This document shows, piece by piece, positions 52,137-60,124 of a stretch of 64,000 nt of DNA. Position numbers and translations under genes: made by a program. Source of the DNA: Halosegnis rubeus (GTDB taxonomy: Archaea > Halobacteriota > Halobacteria > Halobacteriales > Haloarculaceae); NCBI RefSeq assembly GCF_009184545.1, contig NZ_QJOW01000004.1, positions 238,949-302,948 of the forward strand, read 5' to 3'. Below the pieces are notes generated by a model, which saw only the letters and a list, made by a program, of their open reading frames with translations, had not been told where the DNA came from and made no database searches. Position 1 is the first letter of the stretch, and every line of letters starts with the position of its first letter.

Positions 52137-52529
52137 ATGCTCACATCGACCAGACTGTACGGTGCCGCTATCGCGCTCGCGTCGGGCCTGTACTCGCTGT
52201 TCGCGATGGACGGAGTGATGGCGTCGACGGCCGACACAGTGATGGTCGTCGTCGGTGCCGTCGCGGTCGTCCACGGTGTCGTCCTGCTCACTCCCGTCGC
52301 CGACCGGCTCGGAAACGCCAGCGGCCCGCTCATGGTCGGCTACGCGCTCGTTATGCTGGTGAATCAGGCCGTCGCGATGGGTGGTGGGTCGTCGACGGAT
52401 ATGCGAATGGGGATGGATGGCTCACAGATGGGCGAGATGATGGCTCTCGATGCGGGAATGGTCGCGCTTGCCGCACTGATGCTCGTCTCCGGACTCATCA
52501 TGCTGCAGGCCGACGAGACGGGGATGTAG
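52137..52529 (+). CDS. Met-rich four-helix membrane protein
   Basis: 130 aa. Four hydrophobic spans (about 6-24, 32-52, 62-80, 105-125). Between spans 3 and 4 is DMRMGMDGSQMGEMM, a run with six Met in 15 residues resembling soft-metal (Cu+/Ag+) binding loops. It starts 43 nt after the TRASH regulator, probably under its control. Function not known; metal transport or buffering is an inference. Confidence 0.65.
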   Translation: MLTSTRLYGAAIALASGLYSLFAMDGVMASTADTVMVVVGAVAVVHGVVLLTPVADRLGNASGPLMVGYALVMLVNQAVAMGGGSSTDMRMGMDGSQMGEMMALDAGMVALAALMLVSGLIMLQADETGM

Positions 52530-54050
52530 CTACAGTTCCATCGATTCGGCCATCGACCGCACCTCGCTCGCGCGCTCGCGAATCGCGGCTCGCTCCTCGT
52601 CGTCTTTGTTATCGAGGTGAGAGTATACCAGTCCCATCCGGTGGTTGTCGCCCAATCTGTCCTCGTTGCGGTCGAGAAACTCCCAGTAGAGGGTGTTGAA
52701 CGGACAGGCACCGTCGCCGGTGGTCTTGGTGTGGTAGTAGTCGCAGTCGCCACAGTAGTCGCTCATCTTGTTCACGTAGTTGGCGGACGAGGCATACGGC
52801 TTCGTCGCGAAGATTCCCTGTCCGAACGACCCCATCTCGACGACGTTGGGAGTCGTCACCCAGTGGTAGGCGTCGACGTAGCCCGCGTGGAACCACTCGT
52901 TGAGTTGGGCCGGCTCCACGCCGTAGACGAGCGCGAAGTTCGAGAGAATCATCAGCCGCTCGATGTGGTGGCTGTATCCTCGCTCGCGTACGCCGTCGAC
53001 CACGTCAGAGAGACACCGCATGTCAGTCTCGCCGGTCCAGAACGCCGCTGGGAGGTCCTCGGTCGCGTCGAGTTGGTTCGCCGAGGCGAGTTCCGGCATC
53101 CCCTCACGGTAGGTGTGGCGCATGAACTCCCGCCAGCCGAGCAGCTGTCTGGTGAACCCTTCGACGCTGTTGAGTGGCGCGTCTGGCTGTTCGCGTGCTC
53201 CCTCGATGACCGCCTCGATTACCTCACCGGGGTGGAGCAAACCGACGTTGATGGCCCCCGACAGGAGCGCGTGGTTCAGCGACCAGTCGTCGTCCAGCAT
53301 GGCGTCCTGATAGGGACCGAACTCGGCCAGCCGCTCGTCGACGAAGCTGTCGAGCGCATCGAGCGCCTGCTCGCGGGTCGTCGGCCAGAAGAACGGCTCC
53401 GGGTCGGCCCACTCCGGGCCGGGCGGGTCGGTGTCGTAGCTCCCGTCCAGCTCGGTCGCCCACTCCCACACCTCACGTGTGGTCTCGTCCATCTCGTAGC
53501 GCGGCGGGTCGGGCGTCTCGTACCCCTCGCCGGGGAACTGCTGGTTCTCGTCGTCGTAGTTCCACTCCCCGCCGACAGGGTCGCCGTCGGCCATCAGGTA
53601 GCCGGTCTCGCGACGCATCATCCGGTAGAAGTTCTCGTGACGGTAGGGTGGGTCGCCGGCGTACGCGTCCCACTGCTCGCGCGTCGAGAGGAACAGGCCG
53701 TTTTCGACCACCTCAAGCGTGCCGCCGCGCTGCTTGACGAGCGAGCTGAGTCGGTCGCTCGTGCCGTAGGAGGGGGACTCCATCACGACGAGGTCGTCTC
53801 CGGGATACGTCTCGAAGTGGGCGTCGAAGCCGTCGGCGAACGTCTCACACTCGTAGTAGTCGACTGCAGTCCCCGACTCGCGCAGGCGGTCGCGGAACTG
53901 TCGCATCGCGGCGAAGACGAGGGTGAGCTTGTGCGGGTGGTACGCGCGCCGGCGGGCGAACGCCGTCGCCTCGACCATCACGACGCGGTCTGCATCGGCG
54001 GCGGGACCGTACTCCGGGTGGAGTTGGTCGCCTAAGACGAGCACTGCCAT
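52530..54050 (-). CDS. FeS-containing cryptochrome/photolyase-like protein (PhrB/FeS-BCP class)
   Basis: 506 aa. N-terminal Rossmann-like antenna domain (LVLGDQLHPEYGPAADADRVVMVEA), then the helical FAD domain: GGEWNYDDENQQFP, FTRQLLGWREFMRHTY, RGYSHHIERLMILSNFALVYGVEP and HWVTTPNVVEMGSFGQG. Four Cys for the [4Fe-4S] cluster occur in MRCLSDV and DYCGDCDYYH...GACPFN. This class repairs (6-4) photoproducts. ATG at 54050; a longer frame includes the halocyanin antisense. Confidence 0.9.
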   Translation of the reverse strand: MAVLVLGDQLHPEYGPAADADRVVMVEATAFARRRAYHPHKLTLVFAAMRQFRDRLRESGTAVDYYECETFADGFDAHFETYPGDDLVVMESPSYGTSDRLSSLVKQRGGTLEVVENGLFLSTREQWDAYAGDPPYRHENFYRMMRRETGYLMADGDPVGGEWNYDDENQQFPGEGYETPDPPRYEMDETTREVWEWATELDGSYDTDPPGPEWADPEPFFWPTTREQALDALDSFVDERLAEFGPYQDAMLDDDWSLNHALLSGAINVGLLHPGEVIEAVIEGAREQPDAPLNSVEGFTRQLLGWREFMRHTYREGMPELASANQLDATEDLPAAFWTGETDMRCLSDVVDGVRERGYSHHIERLMILSNFALVYGVEPAQLNEWFHAGYVDAYHWVTTPNVVEMGSFGQGIFATKPYASSANYVNKMSDYCGDCDYYHTKTTGDGACPFNTLYWEFLDRNEDRLGDNHRMGLVYSHLDNKDDEERAAIRERASEVRSMAESMEL

Positions 54051-54143
54051 ACGGGGTGTACGGGCGAGAGGGCGAAGAAACCACGCGTCGTGTGTCACTC
54101 GCTCCCGAAGGAGACTTATTCGCGGCCGTCCCCTCCCTCCGGT

Positions 54144-54617
54144 ATGGACGAGTCTACGCTGACCCGACGGCGACTGCTCGGAACGCTCGGAGCCGCGGGC
54201 GCTGTCGGCGTCGCAGGCTGTAGCAGCGGTGGAAACGGCGGCTCGGCGGAGGGACCGGAGGAACGCGTCTCGGCGTTCCTCTCCAGTGGTCGCCCCGCCC
54301 GGGGGTACGACGACATCGTCGACATGACCGGCCAAGACGAGGTGGTCGTAGAGGTCGGCGCCGGCGGAAACGGGCTGGCCTTCGCGCCCGCGGCGGTGCG
54401 CATCTCCACGGGAACGACCGTCTCGTGGCAGTGGACCGGCCGCGGCGGTCGCCACAACGTCGTCGCCGCGAGCGATTCGGATTTCGACTTCCAGAGTGGG
54501 AGCCCGAAACTGGAAGCCGACCCGTTCGAGCAGTCGTTCGATAACACCGGCGTCGGCCTCTACTACTGTGGCCCCCACCGGTCGCTCGGGATGGAAGGCG
54601 CACTCATCGTCGAGTAG
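54144..54617 (+). CDS. Halocyanin-like blue copper lipoprotein
   Basis: 157 aa. Twin-Arg signal LTRRRLLGTLGAAG and lipobox VAGC for Tat export and lipid anchoring, then a plastocyanin-type domain. Copper ligands: His in RHNVVAAS, Cys in YYCGPHRSLGM with the second His, and the terminal Met. Carries electrons outside the membrane. Monocistronic, divergent from the photolyase. Confidence 0.9.
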   Translation: MDESTLTRRRLLGTLGAAGAVGVAGCSSGGNGGSAEGPEERVSAFLSSGRPARGYDDIVDMTGQDEVVVEVGAGGNGLAFAPAAVRISTGTTVSWQWTGRGGRHNVVAASDSDFDFQSGSPKLEADPFEQSFDNTGVGLYYCGPHRSLGMEGALIVE

Positions 54618-54628
54618 CAGAGGCGAGC

Positions 54629-54636
54629 TTTTTATC
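54629..54636 (+). promoter_or_regulatory. TATA element of the UDG-like gene
   Basis: CTTTTTATC region centred about 26 nt before GTG 54658, supporting the GTG start over ATG 54697 and a leaderless transcript. Confidence 0.45.
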
Positions 54637-54657
54637 ACCGACCGCCTCAGAGCCGGT

Positions 54658-55257
54658 GTGGAGACGGTTACGACGGAGACATCCAACCCATTCGGGATGC
54701 GCATCGACGGCCCGGCGGTGTACGGCTACGGCGACGCCAACGCCGATTTTCACGTGTTCGGCGACTCGCCGGCGCGCCACGGCGGCACCGCAACGGGGGT
54801 CCCATTCACCGACAGCGAGGCCGGCCGCCGGCTACAAGCGCTCGTCCACGAACTCGGCTTCGCGACCGACGCGTACGCAGACGAGCCGGACCTCTCGAAT
54901 CTGTATCTCTCTTACATTCATCCGGGAGACGGCGAACCGACGCCGGCGAGCTACGCCGACCAGGAGCGGTTTCTGGACGCGGAGCTGCGGGCGATTAACG
55001 CCCACATCCTCCTGCCGGTCGGGGACCGCGCGTTCGCGTACGCGCTCGAACACCACACCTCCGTGCGAGGGAAGACGGACCCCCGGACGAGTGAGATGCA
55101 CGCGACGCCCGTCCGCGGGCGCGGCTTCCTCGTGATTCCGGTGAAGGAGCCGACCGAGTGGACGGAGACAGACCGCGAGCGACTGCTCGCGACGCTGCGT
55201 GAGCTTCTCGACGGCGATTACAGACAGACCAAAGGCGTCGCGACGACGGTTGGTTAG
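54658..55257 (+). CDS. Uracil-DNA glycosylase superfamily protein
   Basis: 199 aa from GTG. Motif A GYGDANADFHVFGDSPARHGG, the TGVPFT and GRRLQALVHELGF segments, NLYLSYIHPGDGEP (motif B-like), and HILLPVGDRAFAYAL match a haloarchaeal UDG-like family. Removes uracil from DNA, relevant in GC-rich DNA where cytosine deaminates often. The usual FeS Cys of family 4 enzymes are absent. Last four bases overlap the convergent dehalogenase-like gene. Confidence 0.75.
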   Translation: METVTTETSNPFGMRIDGPAVYGYGDANADFHVFGDSPARHGGTATGVPFTDSEAGRRLQALVHELGFATDAYADEPDLSNLYLSYIHPGDGEPTPASYADQERFLDAELRAINAHILLPVGDRAFAYALEHHTSVRGKTDPRTSEMHATPVRGRGFLVIPVKEPTEWTETDRERLLATLRELLDGDYRQTKGVATTVG

Positions 55258-56138
55258 GTTCTGTCGACGAACTCGACGATTCGGTCGGCGATTTCCTCGC
55301 CGGCGTCTTCCTGCAGGAAGTGCCCGCCGCCCTCGATCCACACGTCGGGCTGGTCGCTCGCGGTGGGAAGATGTTCCCGCAAGGAGTCGCGGTTATCGTG
55401 GGTAATCGGGTCGCTGTCGGAAAAGAGCACGAACGCCGGCTTGTCCCACTCGCCGAGCCGTTCGGCCGCAGCACGGGTCATCTCCGCGCCGTCGCCGCCG
55501 TTCTTCCGGGGGACCATGTCGGGCCACGCCCGCGCACCGGCTTTCAGTTCCGGCTCCGGATACGGGGCCTCGTAGGCGGCCAGCGTCTCGTCGCTGAGCT
55601 CGGTTATCGTCGCGTTCTGGATGAGCATGTCCAGCGGGAGGTCGTCGGTTCGCTCCACGAAGTCACGGAACTCCTCCCACGTGTCGGGCATCTCCTGTGT
55701 ACCGGTCGGAATCCCGGTGTTCATCGGGACGAGACGAGCGAACCGCTCTGGGTGGTTCGCCGCGAGCGTCAGCCCGAGGATGCCTCCCCAGTCCTGACAG
55801 ACGAGGGTGATGTTCTGGAGGTCGAGGTCGGCGAGGAACCGCTCGAAGGCGTCGTAGTGCATCCGGAAGCTGTACTCCTCGCGGTCGGTGTACTTGTCCG
55901 AGCGACCGAAGCCGATTGCGTCGGGAACGACGACGCGACCCCGCTCGGCGAGGCCGGGTATCAGCTTCCGGTAGAGATACCCCCACGTCGGTTCGCCGTG
56001 GAGACACAGGAACGTCTCTTCCCCCTCGCCGACGTCGACGTAGGCCATCTCGGGGTCGCCGACGGAGACGCGCTCGACCGGGTAGTCGTAGTCGTCGAAC
56101 GGGCCGATGTCGTCGCCGCTCGCGTCGTGTAGCGCCAT
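55254..56138 (-). CDS. Haloalkane dehalogenase-like alpha/beta hydrolase
   Basis: 294 aa. Oxyanion region HGEPTWGYLYRKLIP, nucleophile elbow CQDWGGILGL (Asp in QDWGG, as in haloalkane dehalogenases), LVPMNTGIPTG, and the catalytic His in GGGHFLQED. Second Trp for halide binding follows the nucleophile (DWGG). Substrates unknown. ATG 56138 chosen; 56162 and 56195 are in-frame alternatives. Confidence 0.85.
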   Translation of the reverse strand: MALHDASGDDIGPFDDYDYPVERVSVGDPEMAYVDVGEGEETFLCLHGEPTWGYLYRKLIPGLAERGRVVVPDAIGFGRSDKYTDREEYSFRMHYDAFERFLADLDLQNITLVCQDWGGILGLTLAANHPERFARLVPMNTGIPTGTQEMPDTWEEFRDFVERTDDLPLDMLIQNATITELSDETLAAYEAPYPEPELKAGARAWPDMVPRKNGGDGAEMTRAAAERLGEWDKPAFVLFSDSDPITHDNRDSLREHLPTASDQPDVWIEGGGHFLQEDAGEEIADRIVEFVDRT

Positions 56139-56214
56139 TGGCGTGTTCACATCGGGAGACATCAAAGGCGTTGTCCACGGGAACACTCTTGACACTCTCC
56201 GGTGAAGCCCGTGT

Positions 56215-57528
56215 ATGCAGATTACGTGCGAGCTTCACGGCACCGTCCGGGACGCCTACGGGGACAAGGCCGCGACGGTCGCTCTGGACTCTGGAGCGAC
56301 GATCGGAGACCTGTTGGACGCACTCGACAACGGGGACGAACGGGTCGCCCCGCTCGTCCGCAACGGCGACAGCGAGATTCGCCCGCATATCGCCGTCCAC
56401 GTCAACGGCGAGCGCGTCGCTACCAGTGGCGGAGCGGGGACCGCACTCGACGACGGCGACAAGGTGACGATTCTCCCCTCCGTGTCGGGTGGGAAACGGA
56501 CGCTTCCCTTCGAGATGGAAACGGTCCGACTCGGCAACGCCGCCTTCGAGGGGCTGAACAACTGTTACGTCCTCGGGCTGGAAGACGACGCCGAACTCAC
56601 CCTCATCGACACCGGCTTCCCCACCGATGAGACGCGCAGCGAACTCGAACGCGGACTCGCCGACATCGGCATCGAGTTTGCCGATATCGACCGGATTCTC
56701 CTCACTCACTGGCACGGCGACCACGCCGGACTCGCGGCCGATATTCAGGCGGCGAGCGGCTGTTCGGTTCACGTGCACGTCGACGACGCGCCCCTCGTCG
56801 ACGGCTCGGAGGCGACACAGGACATGGACGACCCGGCCTTTCGTGACACGCTCACCGCGTGGGGGATGCCGCCACAGAAACAGACGGAGCTGGCGGAGTT
56901 CATCGACGCGAGCGCGGCCGCCTACGCGCGCCCGACTGTCGAGACGTTCACCGACGGCGACCGATTCGACATCGGGAGCGTGGAACTCGAAGCCGTCCAC
57001 CTGCCGGGCCACACTGTCGGGCTCTGCGGCTTCGCCTTCGATGGTCGCGACGGCCGAGAGCTGTTTTCGGGCGACGCGCTGCTCCCCTACTACACCCCGA
57101 ACGTCGGCGGGGCGGACGTGCGCGTCACCGAACCGCTCGCCGCGTATCTCGACACTCTCGTTCGAATCATCGACGGCGAGTACGAGCGGGCGTGGCCCGG
57201 CCACCGCGGAGCGGTCGTCGACCCGACCGGCCGCGCGGCCGACATCATTGACCACCACCGCGAGCGAACCGACCGAGTGGTCGACGTGCTCGCCGACGGT
57301 CCCGCGACGCCGTGGGAGGTCTCTGCGGAACTGTTCGGGACGCTCCACGCAATTCACATCCTCCACGGGCCGGGCGAGGCGTTCGCCCACCTGAACCACC
57401 TCGAAGACGCCGGTCTCGCAGCGCGTGACGGCCGGAACTACGAACTCACGACGACGGAGCCGGCGACGGAAGCGCTGTTCCCGACGATCGCCGACCGGCT
57501 CCGCCCGGGGTACGAACCGGTTCACTGA
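56215..57528 (+). CDS. Fusion of a SAMP/MoaD-like ubiquitin fold and a metallo-beta-lactamase hydrolase
   Basis: 437 aa. Residues 1-93 are a beta-grasp domain like haloarchaeal SAMP3/MoaD: GDLLDALDN, HIAVHVNGERV, GTALDDGDKVTILPSVSGG, ending in Gly92-Gly93 exactly where free SAMPs end. A short linker KRTLPFE leads to Met101 and an MBL domain: LGNAAFEGLNNCYVL, IDTGFPTDE, the zinc motif THWHGDH (His165, His167, Asp169, His170), HLPGHTVG and FSGDALLPYY. The last 80 residues are a winged-helix-like tail (TPWEVSAELFG, HLNHLEDAGLA) as in LACTB2-type hydrolases. No stop or frameshift separates the parts. It could be a precursor cleaved after GG, a stable chimera, or a recent fusion. Confidence 0.85.
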   Translation: MQITCELHGTVRDAYGDKAATVALDSGATIGDLLDALDNGDERVAPLVRNGDSEIRPHIAVHVNGERVATSGGAGTALDDGDKVTILPSVSGGKRTLPFEMETVRLGNAAFEGLNNCYVLGLEDDAELTLIDTGFPTDETRSELERGLADIGIEFADIDRILLTHWHGDHAGLAADIQAASGCSVHVHVDDAPLVDGSEATQDMDDPAFRDTLTAWGMPPQKQTELAEFIDASAAAYARPTVETFTDGDRFDIGSVELEAVHLPGHTVGLCGFAFDGRDGRELFSGDALLPYYTPNVGGADVRVTEPLAAYLDTLVRIIDGEYERAWPGHRGAVVDPTGRAADIIDHHRERTDRVVDVLADGPATPWEVSAELFGTLHAIHILHGPGEAFAHLNHLEDAGLAARDGRNYELTTTEPATEALFPTIADRLRPGYEPVH

Positions 57529-58127
57529 GTCTGCCACCGTCGCCCGGCGAGCAGACAGACGGCTCCCAACAGGAGTGCGACCGTCGCGAGCGTCGTCGGG
57601 ACGATGGGGTAGACCGTCTCGATGGCGGCATACGGTGACCGCTCGAGCGTCGTCGCGAGCCACGTGACAGCCTCGGGACCGGTGAAGGGAACGAGACAGA
57701 AAGTGACGGCGATGGCCGCAGTCGTCCCGCCGGTGACGAAGCCGGTCAGCGCACACAGCTCCTCAACGACGAGAATCGTCTCCGCGCGCTCGTCCGAGAG
57801 CGGCTCGTCGCGTTCCCTGACGACGCCGAGTATCGACAACACGAGTGCGACTAACCCGAGCGTCGCCAGCGCGATGAGCGCGACCATACTCGTGTAGGTC
57901 GGCACCGTTCCGGGGTCGACCGGTACGGTCGTTCCGTTCGGTGTGACGAACGCGAACGCACCGACGGCGACGCCGAACGCGAGCAACACCACGCCGAGCC
58001 ATTGGAGCTTCTCTCCCAGCGACCACGGGAACACTGAGACGCGCTGGACGCGGAGCCGTTCGTACGCCGACCCCTCCGTCAGCGCGGCGGCGACCGGGTC
58101 CTCACCGCGCGTGTCATCGGTACTCAT
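57522..58127 (-). CDS. Integral membrane protein, four helices (201 aa)
   Basis: Hydrophilic N-terminus of 45 residues (DDTRGEDPVAAALTEGSAYERLRVQRVSVFPWSLGEKL), then hydrophobic spans at about 47-67, 84-106, 126-148 and 176-196. No family recognised. Convergent overlap with the fusion gene's stop (seven bases). Confidence 0.65.
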   Translation of the reverse strand: MSTDDTRGEDPVAAALTEGSAYERLRVQRVSVFPWSLGEKLQWLGVVLLAFGVAVGAFAFVTPNGTTVPVDPGTVPTYTSMVALIALATLGLVALVLSILGVVRERDEPLSDERAETILVVEELCALTGFVTGGTTAAIAVTFCLVPFTGPEAVTWLATTLERSPYAAIETVYPIVPTTLATVALLLGAVCLLAGRRWQTQ

Positions 58128-58192
58128 TACCATAATTCAAGTGAGCGAGCCAGAAAACGCTGTCCCGAACTCAGAGAGGTCCGATAAAAACG

Positions 58193-58470
58193 GACGCGGC
58201 GGGAGTGAGCAGCGTCGCAGACGCTGCGAGCTACGCCGCGGCCGCGACGAACGAAGTGAGGAGCGGGCGCGGCGGGATTCGAACCACGGTCAGACGTGCT
58301 CGCTTCGCTGCGCGTGACTTCCCTGATTCGAATCCCTTGGTGACGTTTTCACGCATCGCTACGCTCGGCGGAAGACAGACGCGGCGGGAGTGAGCAAACG
58401 CGAAGCGTTTGCGAGCTACGCCGCGGCCGCGACGAACGGAGTGAGGAGCGGACGCGGCGGGATTCGAACC
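58193..58470. repeat. Direct repeat of tRNA-Arg 3' end plus flank, with covarying hairpins and an inverted T-arm copy
   Basis: Copy 1 (58193-58285) and copy 2 (58378-58470) are about 185 bases apart. Both begin GACGCGGCGGGAGTGAGC, contain GCGAGCTACGCCGCGGCCGC and end in the tRNA T-arm (GGGATTCGAACC). Between the conserved parts copy 1 has AGCGTC-GCA-GACGCT, copy 2 has AAACGC-GAA-GCGTTT: different sequences, both perfect stems. After copy 1, GATTCGAATCCC at 58325-58336 faces it as an inverted T-arm. Copy 2 leads into the intact tRNA. Confidence 0.7.
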
Positions 58471-58522
58471 CGCGATCTAGAGGTTAGGAACCGCTCGCCT
58501 TGGTCCACTAGGCCACGCGTCC
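58449..58522 (-). tRNA. tRNA-Arg (CCU)
   Basis: 74 nt. Acceptor GGACGCG/CGCGTCC with discriminator G, D-stem GCC/GGC, anticodon loop TTCCTAA (anticodon CCT), T-arm GCGGG-TTCGAAT-CCCGC. The anticodon stem AGCGG/CCTCT has a C-T mismatch in the middle, the other four pairs are sound. Decodes AGG, a rare codon in such GC-rich genomes. Confidence 0.9.
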
Positions 58523-58574
58523 CCACTGGAGCGTCGCCACTCCAGGGCAAAACGATTGTGAACAAGGAAACCGC

Positions 58575-58859
58575 TCAGTTATTCTCCGTCGACTCGTCGA
58601 ACTCCACGTCCTCGTCCTCGGCGTACTCCTCGCGCGTCTCCTCGATCTCCTCTTGGCTCGCGCCGCTTTCCCGCATCTCCTGGAGTTCCTGCTCGACCTC
58701 TTCACGGCCCTTCTGGAACTCACCCATCGCCTCGCCCGTCGAACGAGCGAGCTTCGGAATCTTGTTTGCACCGAACAGGAGCACCGCGATACCGAGGATT
58801 ATCAACAGCTCCGGACCGGCAGGAATCCCGAACTGTGCTGGAACAAGTGTCTCGAACAT
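58575..58859 (-). CDS. tatA: TatA family twin-arginine translocase subunit
   Basis: 94 aa. Short N-terminal helix (GPELLIILGIAVLLFGA), the FGANKIPKLARSTGEAMGEFQKG hinge and amphipathic helix, then a long acidic Glu-rich tail. Forms the protein-conducting component for folded exports such as the halocyanin and lipoproteins in this window. Lies 53 bases after tRNA-Arg on the same strand. Confidence 0.93.
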   Translation of the reverse strand: MFETLVPAQFGIPAGPELLIILGIAVLLFGANKIPKLARSTGEAMGEFQKGREEVEQELQEMRESGASQEEIEETREEYAEDEDVEFDESTENN

Positions 58860-58966
58860 CTATGTCTGAAGGTACTCCCTTGCAACTATATGCTTTTTCC
58901 TCGCCGTGGAGCCGACAGATGCCGCCGCGACGCTCGCAGCCGGGAGATATTCGGAAAGCCGGACGG

Positions 58967-59200
58967 TTAGTCTGCGGTCTCTGTCGCCGGCTCGGTCGCC
59001 TCGTCACCGTCCGCGCGCATCTCGTCGAGTTCCTGTTGGACGTCCTCACGCCCTTTCTGGAACTCGCCCATCGCCTCCCCAGAGGAGCGAGCGAGCTTCG
59101 GAATCTTGTTCGCACCGAACAGGAGCACGGCGACGGCGAGGACGATGAGCAGTTCCGGCCCGGCGGGGATGCCGAGTTGTGCGGGGACGAGTTCGAGCAT
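58967..59200 (-). CDS. tatA: Second TatA family protein
   Basis: 77 aa. Nearly the same N-terminal half as the neighbour (MLELVPAQLGIPAGPELLIV), identical hinge NKIPKLARS and a shorter acidic tail. A tandem duplication is evident. ATG 59200; longer frames are not TatA-like. The pair is co-directional with a 107-nt gap. Confidence 0.92.
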   Translation of the reverse strand: MLELVPAQLGIPAGPELLIVLAVAVLLFGANKIPKLARSSGEAMGEFQKGREDVQQELDEMRADGDEATEPATETAD

Positions 59201-59286
59201 GGTATACCGACGGATTCGAGGGTGGAGTTGTAGTTCTTTTGCCGACGGGGCCGAACCCTTTTCGCCGTCGCACGGCTCCCCACACT

Positions 59287-60096
59287 GTGAGCCGACTCGA
59301 CGACGACACACGGCGATACGACCCGACGGCCGCCCACGCGTTCCCCGACGAGCGGCTGAACGGCGTGCTCGATGCAATCGCGGCCGACGAGGAGATACAG
59401 GCGTATCTCGAGGCACAGAACGTCAACCCCGTCCAGCGGAAGGGGTACAACGACCACGGCGCGAAGCACATCGAAATCGTCCGCGACCGCGCGCTGTGTC
59501 TGTACGATTTGCTCAAGGAACACGACGTTGAGTTCAACGGCGCGCGCGAGCAGGGGCTCGACGAAGCCGACGAAGCCGTCGTCGTCGCGCTGGCGGCGAC
59601 CCTCCACGACATCGGTCACGTCGTCCACCGCGACGACCACCCGTACTACTCGATTCCGCTCGCGGCGGACATCCTCGAACGGTTTCTCCCCGCCTTCTAC
59701 GACACGACGGAGCGCGTGAAGCTGACCGGCGAGATTCTCCACGCCATCCTCTGTCACCACACCGAGGAGACACCGCTCACACTCGAAGCCGGCGTCGTTC
59801 GCGTGGCCGACGCACTCGACATGGAGCGGGGACGCTCGCGGATTCCGTACGAGCGTGGCGGACGCGGCATCAACACGCTCTCCTCACAGGCGATTGAGGG
59901 AGTGGCCCTGACCAGCGACGACGACCGGGTCGTCGTCGAAATCGAGATGAGGAACGCTGCCGGCGTGTATCAGGTCGACGAACTCCTGACGGCGAAGCTG
60001 CGAGACTCGGGACTCGAATCACACGTCCGTGTCGTCGCGCTCAACTCCCATGACGGCGACGGCGACGACCAGTTGGTCGAGCGCATCGAGCTCTGA
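59287..60096 (+). CDS. HD-domain metal-dependent phosphohydrolase
   Basis: 269 aa from GTG. Metal ligands: His in HGAKHIEIV, the HD pair in AATLHDIGHVVHRDD and the later His in ILCHHTEETP, Asp in VADALDMERG. Conserved archaeal protein, cleaving phosphate esters or nucleotides; substrate not determined. Divergent from the tatA pair. Confidence 0.85.
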   Translation: MSRLDDDTRRYDPTAAHAFPDERLNGVLDAIAADEEIQAYLEAQNVNPVQRKGYNDHGAKHIEIVRDRALCLYDLLKEHDVEFNGAREQGLDEADEAVVVALAATLHDIGHVVHRDDHPYYSIPLAADILERFLPAFYDTTERVKLTGEILHAILCHHTEETPLTLEAGVVRVADALDMERGRSRIPYERGGRGINTLSSQAIEGVALTSDDDRVVVEIEMRNAAGVYQVDELLTAKLRDSGLESHVRVVALNSHDGDGDDQLVERIEL

Positions 60097-60124
60097 GAGT
60101 CAGCGAGTCTTTTGTGGTTGCCGT

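Noticed and set aside
58196..58470. CRISPR array
   Set aside because: Only two copies, 93 bases long, containing a tRNA end; no regular short repeats and spacers anywhere in the window.
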